A DNA stretch of 61,006 bases from Setaria digitata (GCA_003640385.1 RCAB01000394.1:1-61006); one strand, 5' to 3'. Positions 11,908 through 45,971 are shown, numbered from the stretch's first letter. Made by a program: numbers and translations. Notes: a model not told the origin generated them from the sequence alone.

Positions 11908-14900
11908 CTACTTGAAACAGTATTGCATATGCGAGAACATTTCTTCAACATAATTTCGTAAAAAGAATTGAAGAAACAAGGTAACAAAACTTAAAATGAG
12001 TAGAATGCTGTAATAAGTAATTAGGGATGAATTCCAACCGGTGAATGTTTGCACCATCGATAATGGGAAATACATCACCTCGAAGAAACTTGTTAATGCC
12101 ATCAGAAGCTGAAATGAAAATTTTCCCTTTATTTAAATGCGTTAAAAATTTTTTAACATTACAAAATTAAAAAAAAAAAAAAAAAAAAGAAGGAGAAAGA
12201 AAGAGCAAATCTAAAATAAATAATAAATCGTTAAATTATGATAATCAGTGNGGAGAAAGAAAGAGCAAATCTAAAATAAATAATAAATCGTTAAATTATG
12301 ATAATCAGTGATTTATCATTATCTCATTGCATATCATTTCGTATAAAGTGAAAATATATCATTAGAATAAATCATGTTTTTTTTTTTCTTTTGTATTATA
12401 TTATTTATATGCTTTAGCAGTGAACTATTTCTCCGATATCTTATTGTATTATTTGTTCAACTATTATTCCATTAATTACATCATGAATCATTGCGATTTA
12501 GTACTATGTATTATTTTATTATCTGATATGAATTATAAAATTACTCGTCTTTTGCATCAATCTATTAATGTATAATTTTTATTGCTGTTTTATTATGTAT
12601 TCTTTTATTACTTTTGAATAAAAAAAAAAGAAAAAGCTGTAAAGAATAAATTGGTGCAACAAATTGTCGTTTAATTTTAAAAATCACATTTTGAAAATTA
12701 AACTATAGGAAATGAATTTTTGTTAGAAAGGATTGTAAGAAAAAAAAAAAAAAAAAAATGAAAATCTCAATGTACCAATGCTTAAGAAGGAAATTTCAAT
12801 TTTAGAACTACTGTGCAAACAAATTAATGAATAAATGACACTTTGAGACGATTGAACTACTGCGCAAATAATAAACTACATGAATTGCTAGATTTAACTA
12901 ATTCATACTAGGCCAATAAAACACTAAATAGACTAGCAGATTTATCAAATGTTGCACAAGTAGAGAATTGTATTTTTAAAAACAAAACATAATAAATAAT
13001 GAAAATATTGAACAATATATGAGCTGAAAATTTTTCTCACCTGCAAGAGACACTGAAAATTTGAACAACGCTATCACTAAGACTAAGAAATCTTAATTAA
13101 TACTATTAATTATAAATTGAAAGCTATTTAGTATGAGAAATAATAGATTGGAAACGTTTATCTTTTTATGTTAATAAAATATTTATTACTGCACTATTTG
13201 TCTCACCGAAAGTGATTCTTGAGAAAATCTTAACAATTTGTAAATCCAATGTAATCGCTCAATTATTCTTTGAAAAATAATTTTTTCTTTTTTTTAGTGA
13301 AGCTTGAAAAGTTTGCTTGTAATATCACTCATTTTTCAAGGAAATATGAGTAGACAAAAGGGAACAACAAAATCCATTTGAACTTTAATTAATCAGTATT
13401 ATTAATTGAAGTGTGCTTAATAATTTTTTCGGAAATATATCGTAAATTTTGCTGAAGTTGGCACATTTCAAGTATGACAGTGTATAGTTAGCGAATTATT
13501 AACTTTATTATTTGATAATTTTTTTGGGAAGAAATAACACGAAAGCACTAGACGGTAGAAAAAACAGTAATTGCATGTTGAAGGAAAAATGTAATTTTGT
13601 TAATTTTAAAATTTAAAGAAGAAAAAAAAGACATCGAAGTTAATAAGTCGGTTAGTAACCAAATAACTTGAAATTTTGTTTTAGTTTCGATAGTAATTTG
13701 TAAGTATTTGTAATAAATAAGTAGTGATTGTATCTGGCAAAATTTTTTTGAAATTGATAGATTAAAGGATTATCAATTTCAAGCAGTTCGAAACCTGAGT
13801 TAAATTTCTTGATTTCAGTGAGTGTTGGTGCTTAAAAACTAGGAATCCTTGAAGGATTTTCGGTCTTGTTTAATTATTAAAATTTTAGCTGAAAATTTTG
13901 AAAATTTAAACTTCTTAAATTTCATACCAGATAAAATTTCACTATTTAGATACGAAACATTTGGTTGCATTGAATTCACTGAGTTTGGAATTTGGTTCCA
14001 TTGTTTTCTTTTTGTTTTTCGCATTTTTAAAATTAACAAAATTGTATTTCTTCTTCGCCCATACGAAATCCTTCCTTTTATCATTTTACAATGCATTGAT
14101 TTTTAAAATTAGTAATTTGTTAATTACATATTATTATACTTCAAAAGATATTTTCTCAAAAATTTCAAATTTGCATAAGTTTCAGTGATGCAATGAGCAA
14201 TTTTATTATCATGCAATTCAGTGAACAGTGTAATTTTGAAATATGCGTTTTTGTTGTTTGATTGGAATTTTAAAATGGCTCTTTGTTTACTTCATCTTCT
14301 AGAAAAATGAATGACATTAAGAGCAATCTTTTTCAAACTTTAATTGAAAAAAAAAAAATTCAAACTTGTTTGTCAGCATGACATTATTGTTTGTCTATAA
14401 AATGCTAAAATTTTCGTCGAGAATCGTTTTTAAAAAGGATAAATTAATAATATGCTCCACTTTTTAACTAATTATATAAGTTTAAAAAATACATCTAGCA
14501 ACCGCTGATAGATAGGCGACTGAAGTAACACTGATATATGTATATTTTCTTTAACTATATGCTTTAATAATTTGTGGTGGAAAATGAAAAACTTACAATA
14601 CTTAGCAAATATCCGTGAAGGAAAGCATCATGCATTGAGCCAAATTTGAGTTCCCAAATGCGAATTATCAGAAATATGATAGCAGTACAGCAGCAAAACA
14701 TTGATAAAGAGATAAGAATAGAGATGACTACTGTATGCAGTAAATAGGTGTACATGATTAGGCTAAATATAAAAAAATTTTTGTTTCTAAAGTTTGGAAA
14801 CAAAATCCAGTTTTTTGAGAATTAATTAAGCTAGCATTTTGAAAGTAAAAGAAAAAAAAAATTTAACAACAAATTTTGCCAGCAGAAACTTGGCTAAATT

Positions 14901-15335
14901 CATTATCGGATTTGAGACAAATCTTCAACGCTAATTTTTCTATTCATCTAATCAGAGAATCCTTAGAGAACTTAAAAAAAAAAAAAAATTGCCGCAAAAT
15001 TCATTAATTTTTTCTTGCTCGATTTTCTATAGCTTACTGTTTAACTAAAGAGGATGCAAAATTAAGCTATGAATAGTTGATTCTTGGAAGGAATTTATTG
15101 AACTAAATAATATAAAATTAATTAATTTGTTTGGTAATAATGAATTTGAAATAATCTTTCTAATTCAAATTCAACAAAAAAGAAAATTTTTTCTATTAAA
15201 TAACCTGGAAGATAGTGTTAAAAAGATTTGCGCAATTGTACAGAGGATAGTGGCGGAACGCAGTGATAAGCCGCAAGTTGTATGATTACCGTTATCATCA
15301 CTGACACTGTTAATTGGCAATGAACGTTCCATCAT
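11908..15335 (-). CDS. Four-transmembrane protein (3 exons, 165 aa), LAPTM4-like layout
   Basis: Exons 15335-15205, 14762-14597 and 12108-11908 total 498 nt. Phases agree (2, then 0), donors are GTTATT and GTAAGT, and both acceptors end in AG after T-rich tracts. The protein has a short polar N-terminus with a possible glycosylation site (NHT, residues 17-19) and a CG pair at 21-22. Four hydrophobic stretches follow at about 27-50, 54-77, 90-113 and 128-149, then a short tail. The second carries CCC (67-69). The order CG-L-R-x-AT, a double-helix core, then FF-E-x-MYFPLSM and a last helix recalls LAPTM4/DUF7027-type small tetraspan proteins. That is resemblance only, and I would not assign a function. 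The alternative exon 2 acceptor 14 codons upstream also keeps frame. Intron 2 contains one assembly N (12251). Confidence 0.75.
12192..12310. repeat. 59-bp exact duplication around a single N (assembly join)
   Basis: Positions 12192-12250 and 12252-12310 are identical and separated only by N at 12251. This is the pattern of two contig ends that overlap but were joined with a gap character. It lies in intron 2 of the four-TM gene and does not touch coding sequence. Confidence 0.9.
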
Positions 15336-15340
15336 ATCTA

Positions 15341-15350
15341 CTGAAAATAT
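15341..15350 (-). other. Candidate spliced-leader trans-splice acceptor, four-TM gene
   Basis: The minus strand reads ATATTTTCAG with the AG at 15342-15341, five nucleotides before the ATG at 15335. An ATG ATG pair starts the frame. A strong TTTTCAG next to the start with no upstream coding exon fits SL1 trans-splicing, or a 5' UTR intron. Confidence 0.55.
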
Positions 15351-15890
15351 TGCAAAACTTTTCTGTGAAAAAAAAAAAAAAAAAAAAAAAAAAAGAGAGA
15401 AAAATCAAGCAGTAACTGTGAATTTTTTCATTTAAAATTCTAATTCCAAACTTTTGGCGTAAAAATTAAAAATTCATCCTAAAAATAAAATTAAGTGATA
15501 AACGAACAACTGACTTTTATCACTTCTTATTTAAATAAGTTACTTATTTAATAGCGACTATTTGCTATTACTACAGTATCTCTGGAATATTTTAGTTACA
15601 ATATTATAAAATTTTATCAAATTTTCCTTTCTTTATTTCACCGTTGTAATCATTTGCAATATTTATAACTTTTACTACGTTATTATCACTGTGCTAAAAT
15701 TTTTCCTTTTTATTCAGAATATAAAAAGAAAAAAATACAGAAATATATAGAATTACAAATAGAAAAAAAAGTTTCATTGAAATTTCAAGGATTAATTTCA
15801 ATGAAAATTTTGCAACTGATAGTTTTTTAAAAAAAAGCGAAGGTAATCGAGAGTGTTACGCATGCGATCACGTTTAAGTGTGCCATATTC

Positions 15891-15926
15891 ACTTATAAAA
15901 TGCACACACAGAGAGATTCACACGTG
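15891..15926 (-). promoter_or_regulatory. Possible promoter of the four-TM gene (TATA-like plus E-box)
   Basis: Reading the minus strand, a CACGTG E-box (15926-15921) precedes a TTTTATAAGT TATA-like element (15900-15891). These lie 560-590 bp upstream of the ATG in a patch that is less A/T-monotonous than its surroundings (about 15840-16030). A minus-strand acceptor-like CTTACAG lies near 16005, so the 5' end may be further away. Weak evidence. Confidence 0.25.
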
Positions 15927-17709
15927 AAGATTAAAATAATAATGGAAATAGACTAGTTTACGATTAGCAATTCTCGACTAATATAGCTAATTAGTTCGCC
16001 AACTGTAAGAGAAGAGCAAGATGAAAGCTTCGAACTTAAATGTTCTTTTCATGAAAAGTCCAAAAAAAAAGCTGAAAATAAGAAATGGAAAAGATAAATG
16101 AAAATGAATCTTTTGACGGTAATAAAAATTGAAAGAAAATGCATCAAAAAAAAAAAAAAAAAAAAACGAAAAATGAAGAGTGCAACATTTTGCGCCTTTT
16201 TTTTTTTAAATATTTAATATATTTTAAAGTTTTGATTTTTTACATTACTATCGGAAGAAAAATTTCTTCTTATAAAAGAAAATTTAATCAGAAAATTTTG
16301 TTCATATTTTGGAAAATAATTAGTATTGGCATTTTTTCTTCTTCTCGAAAAAAAGACAAAAGTCTAAAGTTTACTATAATAAAATTAATTTGAAATTTTT
16401 GGTAAAAATCAATTTAAATATATCAATAATAATAATAATAATTTTTATTATTACTCAACAATGTTGTACTGGTTTACAATACGTCGTTAGTTATATTACT
16501 AGTATTTTTTAAAGCGCTAAATCAAAAATCTATATATTGGATTCTTTTTTTTTTTGGATTAGTTCAAACTATCAGTTAATTATTTTATTTATTATTTACA
16601 ATTCTACTGGGGAAATCGGAAAGAGACGAAGAAAAAAAACAAACAAGAAAAAAGAGAAATGAATTATAAAAATTCAATAATTAGGTTTAATATACAGGAA
16701 ATTCCGAGAAAAAATCCATTATCTTATTTGATATTTTCATTTTTTTTTTTTTTACGATGGAAAAAAAAAGAAACAAATTAAATCTACAGCTTTATTGCAT
16801 CGGATAACTTATTCTTATGAACTAAAAAAAAAATGAAAGAATTTTGAAATTTGGGAAGAAATTGTCGAGAGAGAAAAAAGAAATAATTGGATTGATAAAT
16901 ATGACATTTAAGTGTATTATTTAGAACGATCAAGTAAATAACTTACAATGATCAATTAAAACAAAACTCTCTTAAATTCTAAAAAAGAAAAGGAAAAAAA
17001 AAATGAATGACAAAAAGCAAAAGGCAAAGCTGAGATTGAAAGATTTTTAGTGTTTTGGATGAAAATGCCTTAAGATGCCTAGACCTTAATTCAAACGGAC
17101 AAGATGGTAATCAAAAATTGGCCCTTTCCCATCGCTCATTAGTTGACATTTTTTCATGGATATGTCCTATAATTACCAGGAAATGAAAATTCAATTTGTT
17201 ATCATTTTTCATAATCTATCACAATACAAATTTTATTTTTTCATTTTCATGATATTACAGAAAATGATAACTGTCACTGATTAAGAAGTGGTTATAACTT
17301 TAATAGAGAAAAATATAAAAATCCTAATTTAATATCAATTTATCATTTGAAAAATGAGAAAGTTACCGTCAGCAAAATATATTTTATAAAAAATGTAAAA
17401 ATAAAACCACAAAAAAAAAAAAAATAGAGAAATTTTCTTTCATTTTCTCAAGTAGAGCACTTATCTTAGTTCTACCTAATAAAATTTTTAGTAAATAAAA
17501 TTTGGGAAAATATTTGAAAATTTTTAATTTTAAATTAATTATTAACAGGAATATGCATGGCTAATGGATGATATGCTTATAATCTTTCCTGCTATCATTA
17601 AAATAATCAGTAAGCGATAATTGAAAGGCATTTTATGCATTATTAAAATAAAGGATAAAAGCAACATTTAACTGTTATACTGTTCACGCATGCTATAGTT
17701 ACTTGTTTT

Positions 17710-17815
17710 TTAACAAACAGTTGTTGGTTCGACATATTTTGTTAAGTCATCAGGTAGTCCCGGATATCCTGTAACATTTGCAGAAATTCCGGTGGTATCA
17801 GCTGGATTACTATAT
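17710..17815 (-). CDS. Orphan candidate terminal exon
   Basis: The minus strand offers an acceptor (CTACTTCAAG, AG at 17817-17816, or ATATAG six bases on) after a long T tract. An open frame follows, reading YSNPADTTG, then ANVTGYPGLPDDL, then TKYVEPTTVC and a TAA stop. Composition is far from the Phe/Ile/Lys/Asn noise typical here. The exon would be entered in phase 2. No partner exon is evident nearby. The GTACGT site inside the last exon of the smoothelin-like gene (exon ending TTTTTAC, about 25371) has the matching phase, so an alternative 3' exon of that gene is possible. The plus strand of the same stretch is also open, so strand is not certain. Confidence 0.35.
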
Positions 17816-20056
17816 CTTGAAGTAGTTGCATTGAAAAAAAAAAAAAAAAAAAAAAAAACGGGACGGAAGTTCCTGTTCAAATTAATCTAATAAAAATTTT
17901 ATCACTTTCATTGTTTAAAATTTTATCAGTGATTTTTTAGTATTTCTGACTGTTTGCAATGTCTTATTTTAAAATAACATGGAATTATTTGACGAATAAC
18001 TGAGCCATTTCACAACTCTTGTTGAACATTTTATGCATTGCTATATCACTGTTCATATCGTCTTATCAGATGATTACTGACGAGAATCAAGTAGCAATTA
18101 GTGTTTTGCATTTCTAAAGGAAAAAAAAAAAAGTGATCAGAATAGTGATGAAATGATTGCATGAAATTTGATTAATGAGATAAAATATGCAAAATTAATC
18201 GATGAGAATAAATTTTTTAGCAGAAAATTCTGTAAACTTTTCAGTAGCAGTTGCAAAAAAGTTTGAAAGAAAAAACAATGAATTTTTGAATTATATCTAA
18301 GAAAATTTGTTTATTCATTTTGGTTCTTCAAAAAAAAAAAAAAAAAGAAAAAAAAAGGAAGAAAAAAGGGAGAGGAACGAAATTAATTTTTTCTTGGAGT
18401 CAAATTTTAGTTAATTTTAGGAAAATTTGAATGAAATTTCAATCTGAGCAATAATTACAAGCCCAGTTGTAAATTTGCCACCTAATTGTAAATAAATAAT
18501 TGAGCAGAGAAATGGAATTTTTAAATAACAACAAAATATTTCATTGTTAATTTTGATATCATTAAAAAAAAAACGTGAAATAATTTTAAATTTAAAATAT
18601 TATATTAAATCATTATCAAAATTATTAAATTATTTAAGTGAATAAAACACTGAAAGATAATACATTGATTAATTACATCGAGAGAAGGCAATTATTACGT
18701 GTTTTGTTTACGAGAATTTTCAACGTCCATCAGTAAGGGGCCTGTCACTAGCAGAAAATCCAACTAAAATCAACCCTTAAAAATGATAATATATTTTTTT
18801 TTTTTCTAAGGCAAATATTATGATGTTTTTTTTTTTCCTTTCTTTCTTTTGGAGTATATAAAAGTTGTCGTAAAGATTTTCTCAAAATTTTAAATCCAAA
18901 GACTATTTTTAAATTAAAAATAAATCAATGCACTATATAATTTGTTACCTAAAATTACATGTCAAATTTTTTTGCTAAATCTTTTAAATAAAAATATAAT
19001 ATTTAAAGATAGGCCTTACCGATACTGAAATGAAATTATCAGTCGTCTAATTTTTTTTTCTTTTTTTTTTTCCCACCCTTACAAATTAGTTTATGATACA
19101 GCAATTAAAATTTGAAATAGTATGAATAAATTGTTGTCTTCACGGAATAAGGAAATGCGATCCGGTTTAGAAATTTTATCTCTGAAAATCTGTTACACAC
19201 ACTCTTTCAGCGTTGCAATTTTTTCAAAAACATTGTAGCAAACGTATTTTTAATTTCCGCTTTTTTTCTTTTTCTTTTTTTTTTTTTTTTTTTTTTTTTT
19301 AGNATTAAAGGAAAACTAAAGGAATTGTTCAGGTTGAAAAGTTATAAAGGAATTATCATATTTCGTTTTCATATAAAATCTGATCAGTTTGAAAACACTG
19401 CAAATATAATAATGAATAATGAAACTAAGCTGGAAAATAAAATTGCTGATAAAAAAAATTATTTTTTTTTTTTGAAGCGATTAAAAAATGCTATGATCAG
19501 TTTTACAATATCAGCATTTGTCAGAAAATGATCCATCCAACTGTCCAATCATCTGATAAGGACGATGATAACAAATATCCGAAAGTGAAAGTGAAAATAT
19601 CAACCAAATGACATTCATTTAACAGGAAAATGCTAATAACTTATGAAAAATTATTTTAAATATCACATTTAATCTTAACTCACTTTCTCGAGATTCAGGT
19701 TGCTCTTTTCTTGTGATTTATGATAAATATTAAAATACCAAACAAATCAATCCGAAAATATTTTTCATATATGAAACTAACTAGTGCTAAAATGTTTTAA
19801 CAAAGCACAAATATGTTTACAACTGCTGCAAAAGATTGATTAACACATTTGCTTTTACTCTAATCATTAAATTGCTCTTTTATTATTTTAGCAATCAAAC
19901 TTATAATGATTGATGAGGATGAAATCATTGATCCCTACATATATATTAATTGCACAAATCAAATATGAAATTATCATTTGAAGGGTAACTTTGTTGTATA
20001 CATACAGGCCGATTCTTATCATTTGTATCATTTTCATGCTTTGCATTGTTTAATAC

Positions 20057-20120
<64 letters not shown>

Positions 20121-20122
20121 TA
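20057..20122. repeat. (ATT)n microsatellite
   Basis: About 22 uninterrupted TTA/ATT units. The Leu-rich open frame across it is a translation of the repeat and not a gene. Confidence 0.95.
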
Positions 20123-23100
20123 TTCATTTAATTACTCGTTTATTTATCACTCTTTGTTATCACTACTAACCATTGTGATTATTATCATTATTATCAAATT
20201 GTTGATATTATAAGCAATATTGTAAGCATAGAATGTTACTAATTTGAGAAATTTAATGTATAGAAACTGAAATGGAGTAGCAGTAAATAATACAACATAA
20301 AAGTTGAAATGTGCAACTAGCTCTGAAAACATTCTTGAATAATAACAGTAAATAGTCTAGAATATAGGATTAAATCTAGGATTACCTAGATTAATACCTT
20401 CTATTACTATTCCATTCATGCAAATCAAATAATACGATATATGCCTAATTATTTCAATGAATCATTTAAATTGCAACAGTGATATTATCACGTAAAAATT
20501 ATCAAATAAGACCATTGAATTGAACTTTTTATTTCTTGATTTTGCGTTACTTTTTTTTTTTGTTTTTTTTTTTTGCTCACAAAATAATAAAATTAATATA
20601 ATTATCAGTTAAGGATTAAAACAAAAATTTTGACACTAAAAATTTTCTTTCAAAAGTTTTTCTTTTTTTTCATTCCTTTTAAATAAATAAAAAGCAGAAC
20701 AAAAGTTTTTTTTTTTAAATTGGAATTTGAAAGAAAGGAAAAAAGCAGCTATAAAAGTATTGATGAGCGAAGAAATATTTCGCTTCTATTTATATGTCCA
20801 AAATGATATAATTTTAACAAAAGTTGCAATTTTTCTTACAAAATGATAAAAATAAAGCGCAAAAAAAAAGGAAAACAGAAAATGGCTTGAAGTATAAGTT
20901 TTGTTTTTGTTCTTTTTTTTTCTTTTTTTTTTTTGTTAAAATGAAAAATATCTGAAAAAAAATGAGAAAAAAAAATGATTAAAAGCAGTTGTTAGAAACG
21001 AACAGAATGGTCAGCAAGGGAGTAATTCAATTCTCATTCCAACCACTTTTTCTTTTTTTTTTTTTCTTTTTTTTTTCTTCCCTTCTTAAATAGACCATAA
21101 ATAACTTCAAGAGCACAAAAGGATGCTACTATCTAGGGAGTTCATTACTCTAAAAGTTTTGAAAACACTTCTATTGTTTTGTTATATGAAGCATTTCTGT
21201 TTATTAGTTTGTTTGTTTATTTGTTTGTTTGATTATATCAAATATTTGCTCATTTATGGCAAATTAACTTTCAGTAATAAAATTAATTGTGATGGTAAAA
21301 GCACGATACATGATTAGTTAGTATTATAGAAATGTGCAAAAAGTATCACATGTAATAATTTAGTGGTGAGGCAGTTTACTGAATTCTATTATATGAACTT
21401 AATTATGAACAGGAAGATTTGATATGCTTTTAATTGAAAAGCACTTCTTTGTTATTCAAACTTCATTTTTACAATTGGTAAAATTGAAATGTTTAATTGT
21501 AGGAAATACTTATTAATCGTGAGAGGCGACGAAAAATGAAACATTTAAATACTAATTAGTTGGAACATAATTAATATAGAAATAATTGAGAAATGCTTAT
21601 AATTGAAATAATGCACACATAAGAATTGAATTTATCGATTCTGATTCAGTAACATGATGCATGTCATAGATTGTATTCGTACAGTGATGACGACTGATGA
21701 TATCACAATTGATTATAGGATATTCAGTCATGATTTTACTTAATTTTATTTTCATTTTTAAATTTATTTCCATTATCTTCTAATAAACGCAACATTGGCA
21801 TTATTATAAATATAGCTTCTTCTCACAAACATGATATCATTTCCTTCATCATAACTCAGTTTTAGAAAACAGAAATGCCTTGCAGGAATTAAAATTCCAA
21901 TATAGCATTATCATATATTTGCTTTTTTTTTTCTCTCTCTCTTTCTTTTTGTGAGCTAGAAATGGATTTTACTGCCCCAAGTACTTCTTCAATAAATTAA
22001 ATATATTTTTATTAATTAAAAATTTCTAATCACCATTATGAGTCGTGTGTTAAAAATATACTTTAATGAGAAATTAATATTTCTTTTTTTTGTAAATACT
22101 TCGATACAATTATTTTCCTAACAGTATTTCTTTAATAGACAGCTCCACAACTGAGCAAAATTCTTTTGACAGATACTTTCATCATATTCCTTACTTTTCA
22201 AAGAATAATATTTATTAATATAATTTATACATAATATCTTAATACTCAATTTAAAATTCTCCCAACTTCTTTTTTTCTTTCGGAAAAAGAACTGCAAGTA
22301 CTACTTCTTGTTAAATGAATACTTGTACTATTAAGTTTCAAGTTTCGCATTAATGTTCTGATAAAGTGTTGAGAATTAATCGGAAAACTTTCAGGAATAA
22401 TTAAAATCAATAAAAAGAAGACAAAGTTGTCCAATGTAATTAAATTATTTAATGGTTCTTTTTTTTTTTTCATTTTCAATTTTTAATTGTCGTCAATTTT
22501 ATTCTAAGCTTTATTATATATCAGTGCTGAAATTTGTTAAGTAGTTCGAGCAAAATTACACTTCTATACAGCTGTAAAAGAAGAGATGATCATTGCTTAT
22601 CTGTACTGATAAATGGTGATTGATAGTAAAGCTGCAAAGTGAGCAGTTTTATTTATCACAGCAATGATACTTTTGATGACCGAACAAAGCATAACCTTTA
22701 AATGATTATATCAGAAAGATGCTTTGATATCATCTTACACAAATTTATCTTAGAAATGATTTGCGCATCATTTACTGTCAAATTATTTTGTTAACGTTTG
22801 AGATTAAGAATGAAATTTCAAAATTTTCTGGTTTTTTTCTATTTTTTTCAATTTTTTTTTTTTTAAATCATTAACCGATTATATTTGCTTTTTCAGAAAA
22901 TAGCAAACAAAGTGGGAGAGAAAAAGAGAGAAATCATTTTACCTAATCTTCATAGTCAAATAACTGCTTAGATTGAGCATATTGATGAAATATTTAAAGC
23001 AGTTTAAATTTTAGAAATGAAAAAAATTAATTTCAGGTTAGTTTAAGGGTAAACTATACAATTATCATTATCCCTTCTCAACATGATTGCTTCATTCATC

Positions 23101-23380
23101 TTTTTTAGAGATTATTAACTGTCATTGAGTCATTTATTATTGTTGTTTTTTTATAAAATAACAAAATGAATCAATTGAAAATATGTAGTAAGCAAAAGAG
23201 AAAAAGTGACAAACATTTGAGGAGAAGGTGCCAAAAGAAAATTAGCTGCTAATTATTTCTTCTTCAGGAAAAAATCATGTCGAACAATTAATAGCTAATT
23301 AGTGAGAAAAGAAAAGTTCACTTTAAAACAACTGATTGATACTAAAAATGTTTATCATTAAATACAATATCAATAATTTG

Positions 23381-23744
23381 CTTGCTACAAAATAAAATTT
23401 TCAATTCCACAATTTAGAAGTGGACTGATTACAATAAAAAAAAAAAAAGCACTTGAACTGATGGCTTAATTTTTCTATTTATTCTATTTATTGCTCCTCA
23501 TTAACATTAATGAGCGAAGCAAATTTTTAACCTTAATTAAAATAAAAATCTACTCGCTGCAAAATGAAATTTCCAATTCAGCTATTTACATAATTTGAAG
23601 ATGGATTGAAATACAGTAAAAAAAAAAGACAAAAAAAAAAAAACAAAATATTCTGAACCGATGCTTTAATTTTATTTATTCTATTTATTGCTTCAGAATA
23701 ATTTTGATGTACAAAAGAAATTGCTAACTTTAATTAAAATAAAA
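23381..23744. repeat. Imperfect tandem duplication of about 180 bp
   Basis: Copy 1 (about 23381-23552) and copy 2 (about 23553-23744) share, in order, CT(T/C)GCT(A/G)CAAAAT, a GATTG/ACA-poly-A segment, GAAC(T/C)GATG, TTTATTCTATTTATTGCT and TTAATTAAAATAAAA. They differ by substitutions and poly-A length, so the duplication is old and not an assembly artefact. Confidence 0.75.
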
Positions 23745-25116
23745 CAGCAATTAAAATTTTTCTCCCAGCAAAAAAAAAAAAAAAATTACTAAACTTTTTT
23801 ATGCTTTTAATGCGCTAAGTTTAAGTGTACTATTATGAATTTGCGTCAATTTTCCTCCGGCAAGAAGGATACCATTTCAAAACAAGTGAAGATTTTTTCT
23901 ACGTCAGTACTGTTTCGAATGTTAGTTATTGTTTACTTTGCTTTTCAATGCTTCTGAAAAATCAAACTTTAATTTAAAAGTTACATCAGAAGTTTCAATT
24001 TCTCTATGCCGTATTTAAAGTTGAAATTTTTAAAGTTTTTATTTCTTTATTTTTTATAAACTTACTGAAATTTTCCATTTCAAAATCAAATTTGCATGAG
24101 TTTCCTGCTGTCTAGTTGAAAATTTATTGTTAAATTTGTTGGCGTAAAATGCGAAATTGTAGAAGCAAAAATAAGTCCTTTATTCTGAAATGTACAAAAA
24201 AGAAAAAGAAAAATTCGAAATTTCAAGTATGGAAAACAAATGCGGCTGCAAAATGACTGAAACAGATGACCAATCTGATTAAATTCTAAAACTAATTAAA
24301 TTTCGACGATGAGAGAATATATAAACAATAGAAATTTTAAAAATAATTTATGAGAGAAAAAAAAACAAAAGAAGACAAATTAATAATAACAACAATATGT
24401 ATTTAAACATTTACTAAAATGTAGCACATTTCTAATTGCTAATTATTGTCGCAATATATTAATTAGCAGATAGCATAACATTTGTTTGTTGTTCTCGGTT
24501 CTTTTTTTTTTTTTTTTTAATATTTTAGCCAATTAAATATGACATTAAATGCTAATTAATTATCAATCTTAACAAAGCAAACAATAATCACATCTTTCAA
24601 CATTATCGTTTACAATCCAGCAAAAGTACTGTACATTTCAAAATATATGTATACGGTATTTAGCGTTTATTTTACTGATATTTGCACTGAATGAAAAAAA
24701 AAAAAATGAAGCATTTTGAACAGAAATAATAGTGATTTATTTAAAAAAAAAAAAATAATTTGAGGAAAAAGAAAAGAAAAAAAAAAAAAAAAAAAGGAGC
24801 AGAGTAATAATAATAAAAATGAACAAGCAGTTATGTGAAACTTGCAAATAACATCACATATACATTTTATTCATCTCCAATTCTAGGCAAAATTAGCACT
24901 AGTAATTAGACGGAAAACATTTTCAAAGATTCAATATTTTGCTAAAAGTAAGCATTTTTTTTTTCTTTTCTGCTATTAATTAAATATGAGCGGTATTCAT
25001 TTCAGTAATTATGAAATTGAATACCGGCACGATATTAACAAATTCATACATAAATTCGGTGCATTTATTTTTTAATGAGGATGATCTATTTTTTTTTCCT
25101 TATTAATTCTAATTAA

Positions 25117-25122
25117 TTTATT
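25117..25122 (-). promoter_or_regulatory. Candidate polyadenylation signal, smoothelin-like gene
   Basis: AATAAA on the minus strand about 205 nt after the TGA stop. A second AATAAA follows at 25069-25064. In such AT-rich sequence the hexamer is common, so either could be the real signal. Confidence 0.3.
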
Positions 25123-25325
25123 ATGCCAGAAAGTAGAACTTTTAAAGAAACCTGCCAAATTCTTACTCCTAATTAACATCTATCACATTAGCATTGATAA
25201 AAAAGAATTTTTTTTTTTTGTTCATTTTTTGCTAAAAATTTTCCTCTATATTAACTTAACAACAATTATTAGAAAGCATTTCTCAGTCTATATGAAAAGA
25301 TTTGAAAAATTCGATGCATCAAATT

Positions 25326-45638
<20,313 letters not shown>

Positions 45639-45650
45639 TAAAATTTGATC

Positions 45651-45660
45651 ACCTGAAAAC
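45651..45660 (-). other. Candidate trans-splice acceptor, smoothelin-like gene
   Basis: The minus strand reads GTTTTCAG with the AG at 45654-45653, followed by 14 nt and the ATG at 45638. If this is an SL site, the gene starts here. If it is an ordinary cis acceptor, it would be entered in phase 1 and an extra 5' coding exon exists further right. Confidence 0.45.
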
Positions 45661-45971
45661 TACTGAATTTATTTCGGACTAAAAGAATTTTCAGAATGGA
45701 AAATTTCGTTGGAATTTCTGATTCTGCATGATTTACTGAAGGAAGCAATTTTTTTGAAGTTATCAGAAAACAATCTTCAAAAGATCTTTTCATAAAAGCA
45801 CAAAGATAATGGAAGTTTTGAATCTATTAATCAAAATTTTTAGTTTTTTAACATTTCATTTGAGAAAAAAATCTTTACAAAATAATAGTTTAAAAAAAAA
45901 ACATTTTCATGTGAAGAAATAAAAAATATTATAATGAGTGTCATAAAAATTGGACAATTTTCCTGCAAATA

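Larger units (their letters stand above)
15351..25325. other. About 10 kb of mostly featureless AT-rich sequence
   Basis: This is the interval between the four-TM gene and the 3' end of the smoothelin-like gene. It is dominated by A and T runs, small direct repeats and one (ATT)n microsatellite. One exon-like stretch was seen (17710-17815). One single N at 19303 follows a T run of about 27. I found no tRNA, rRNA or complete gene on either strand. Confidence 0.6.

Noticed and set aside
13839..14106. Overlapping 85-aa open frames on both strands
   Set aside because: They lie in intron 2 of the four-TM gene and their composition is that of AT-rich noise.
20000..20169. Leu-rich open frame
   Set aside because: Translation of the (ATT)n microsatellite.
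22246..22479. Minus-strand 77-aa frame with a hydrophobic stretch and Ser/Thr-rich end
   Set aside because: No acceptor or donor in phase and no recognised similarity; Phe/Leu/Ile/Asn richness fits AT-rich background.
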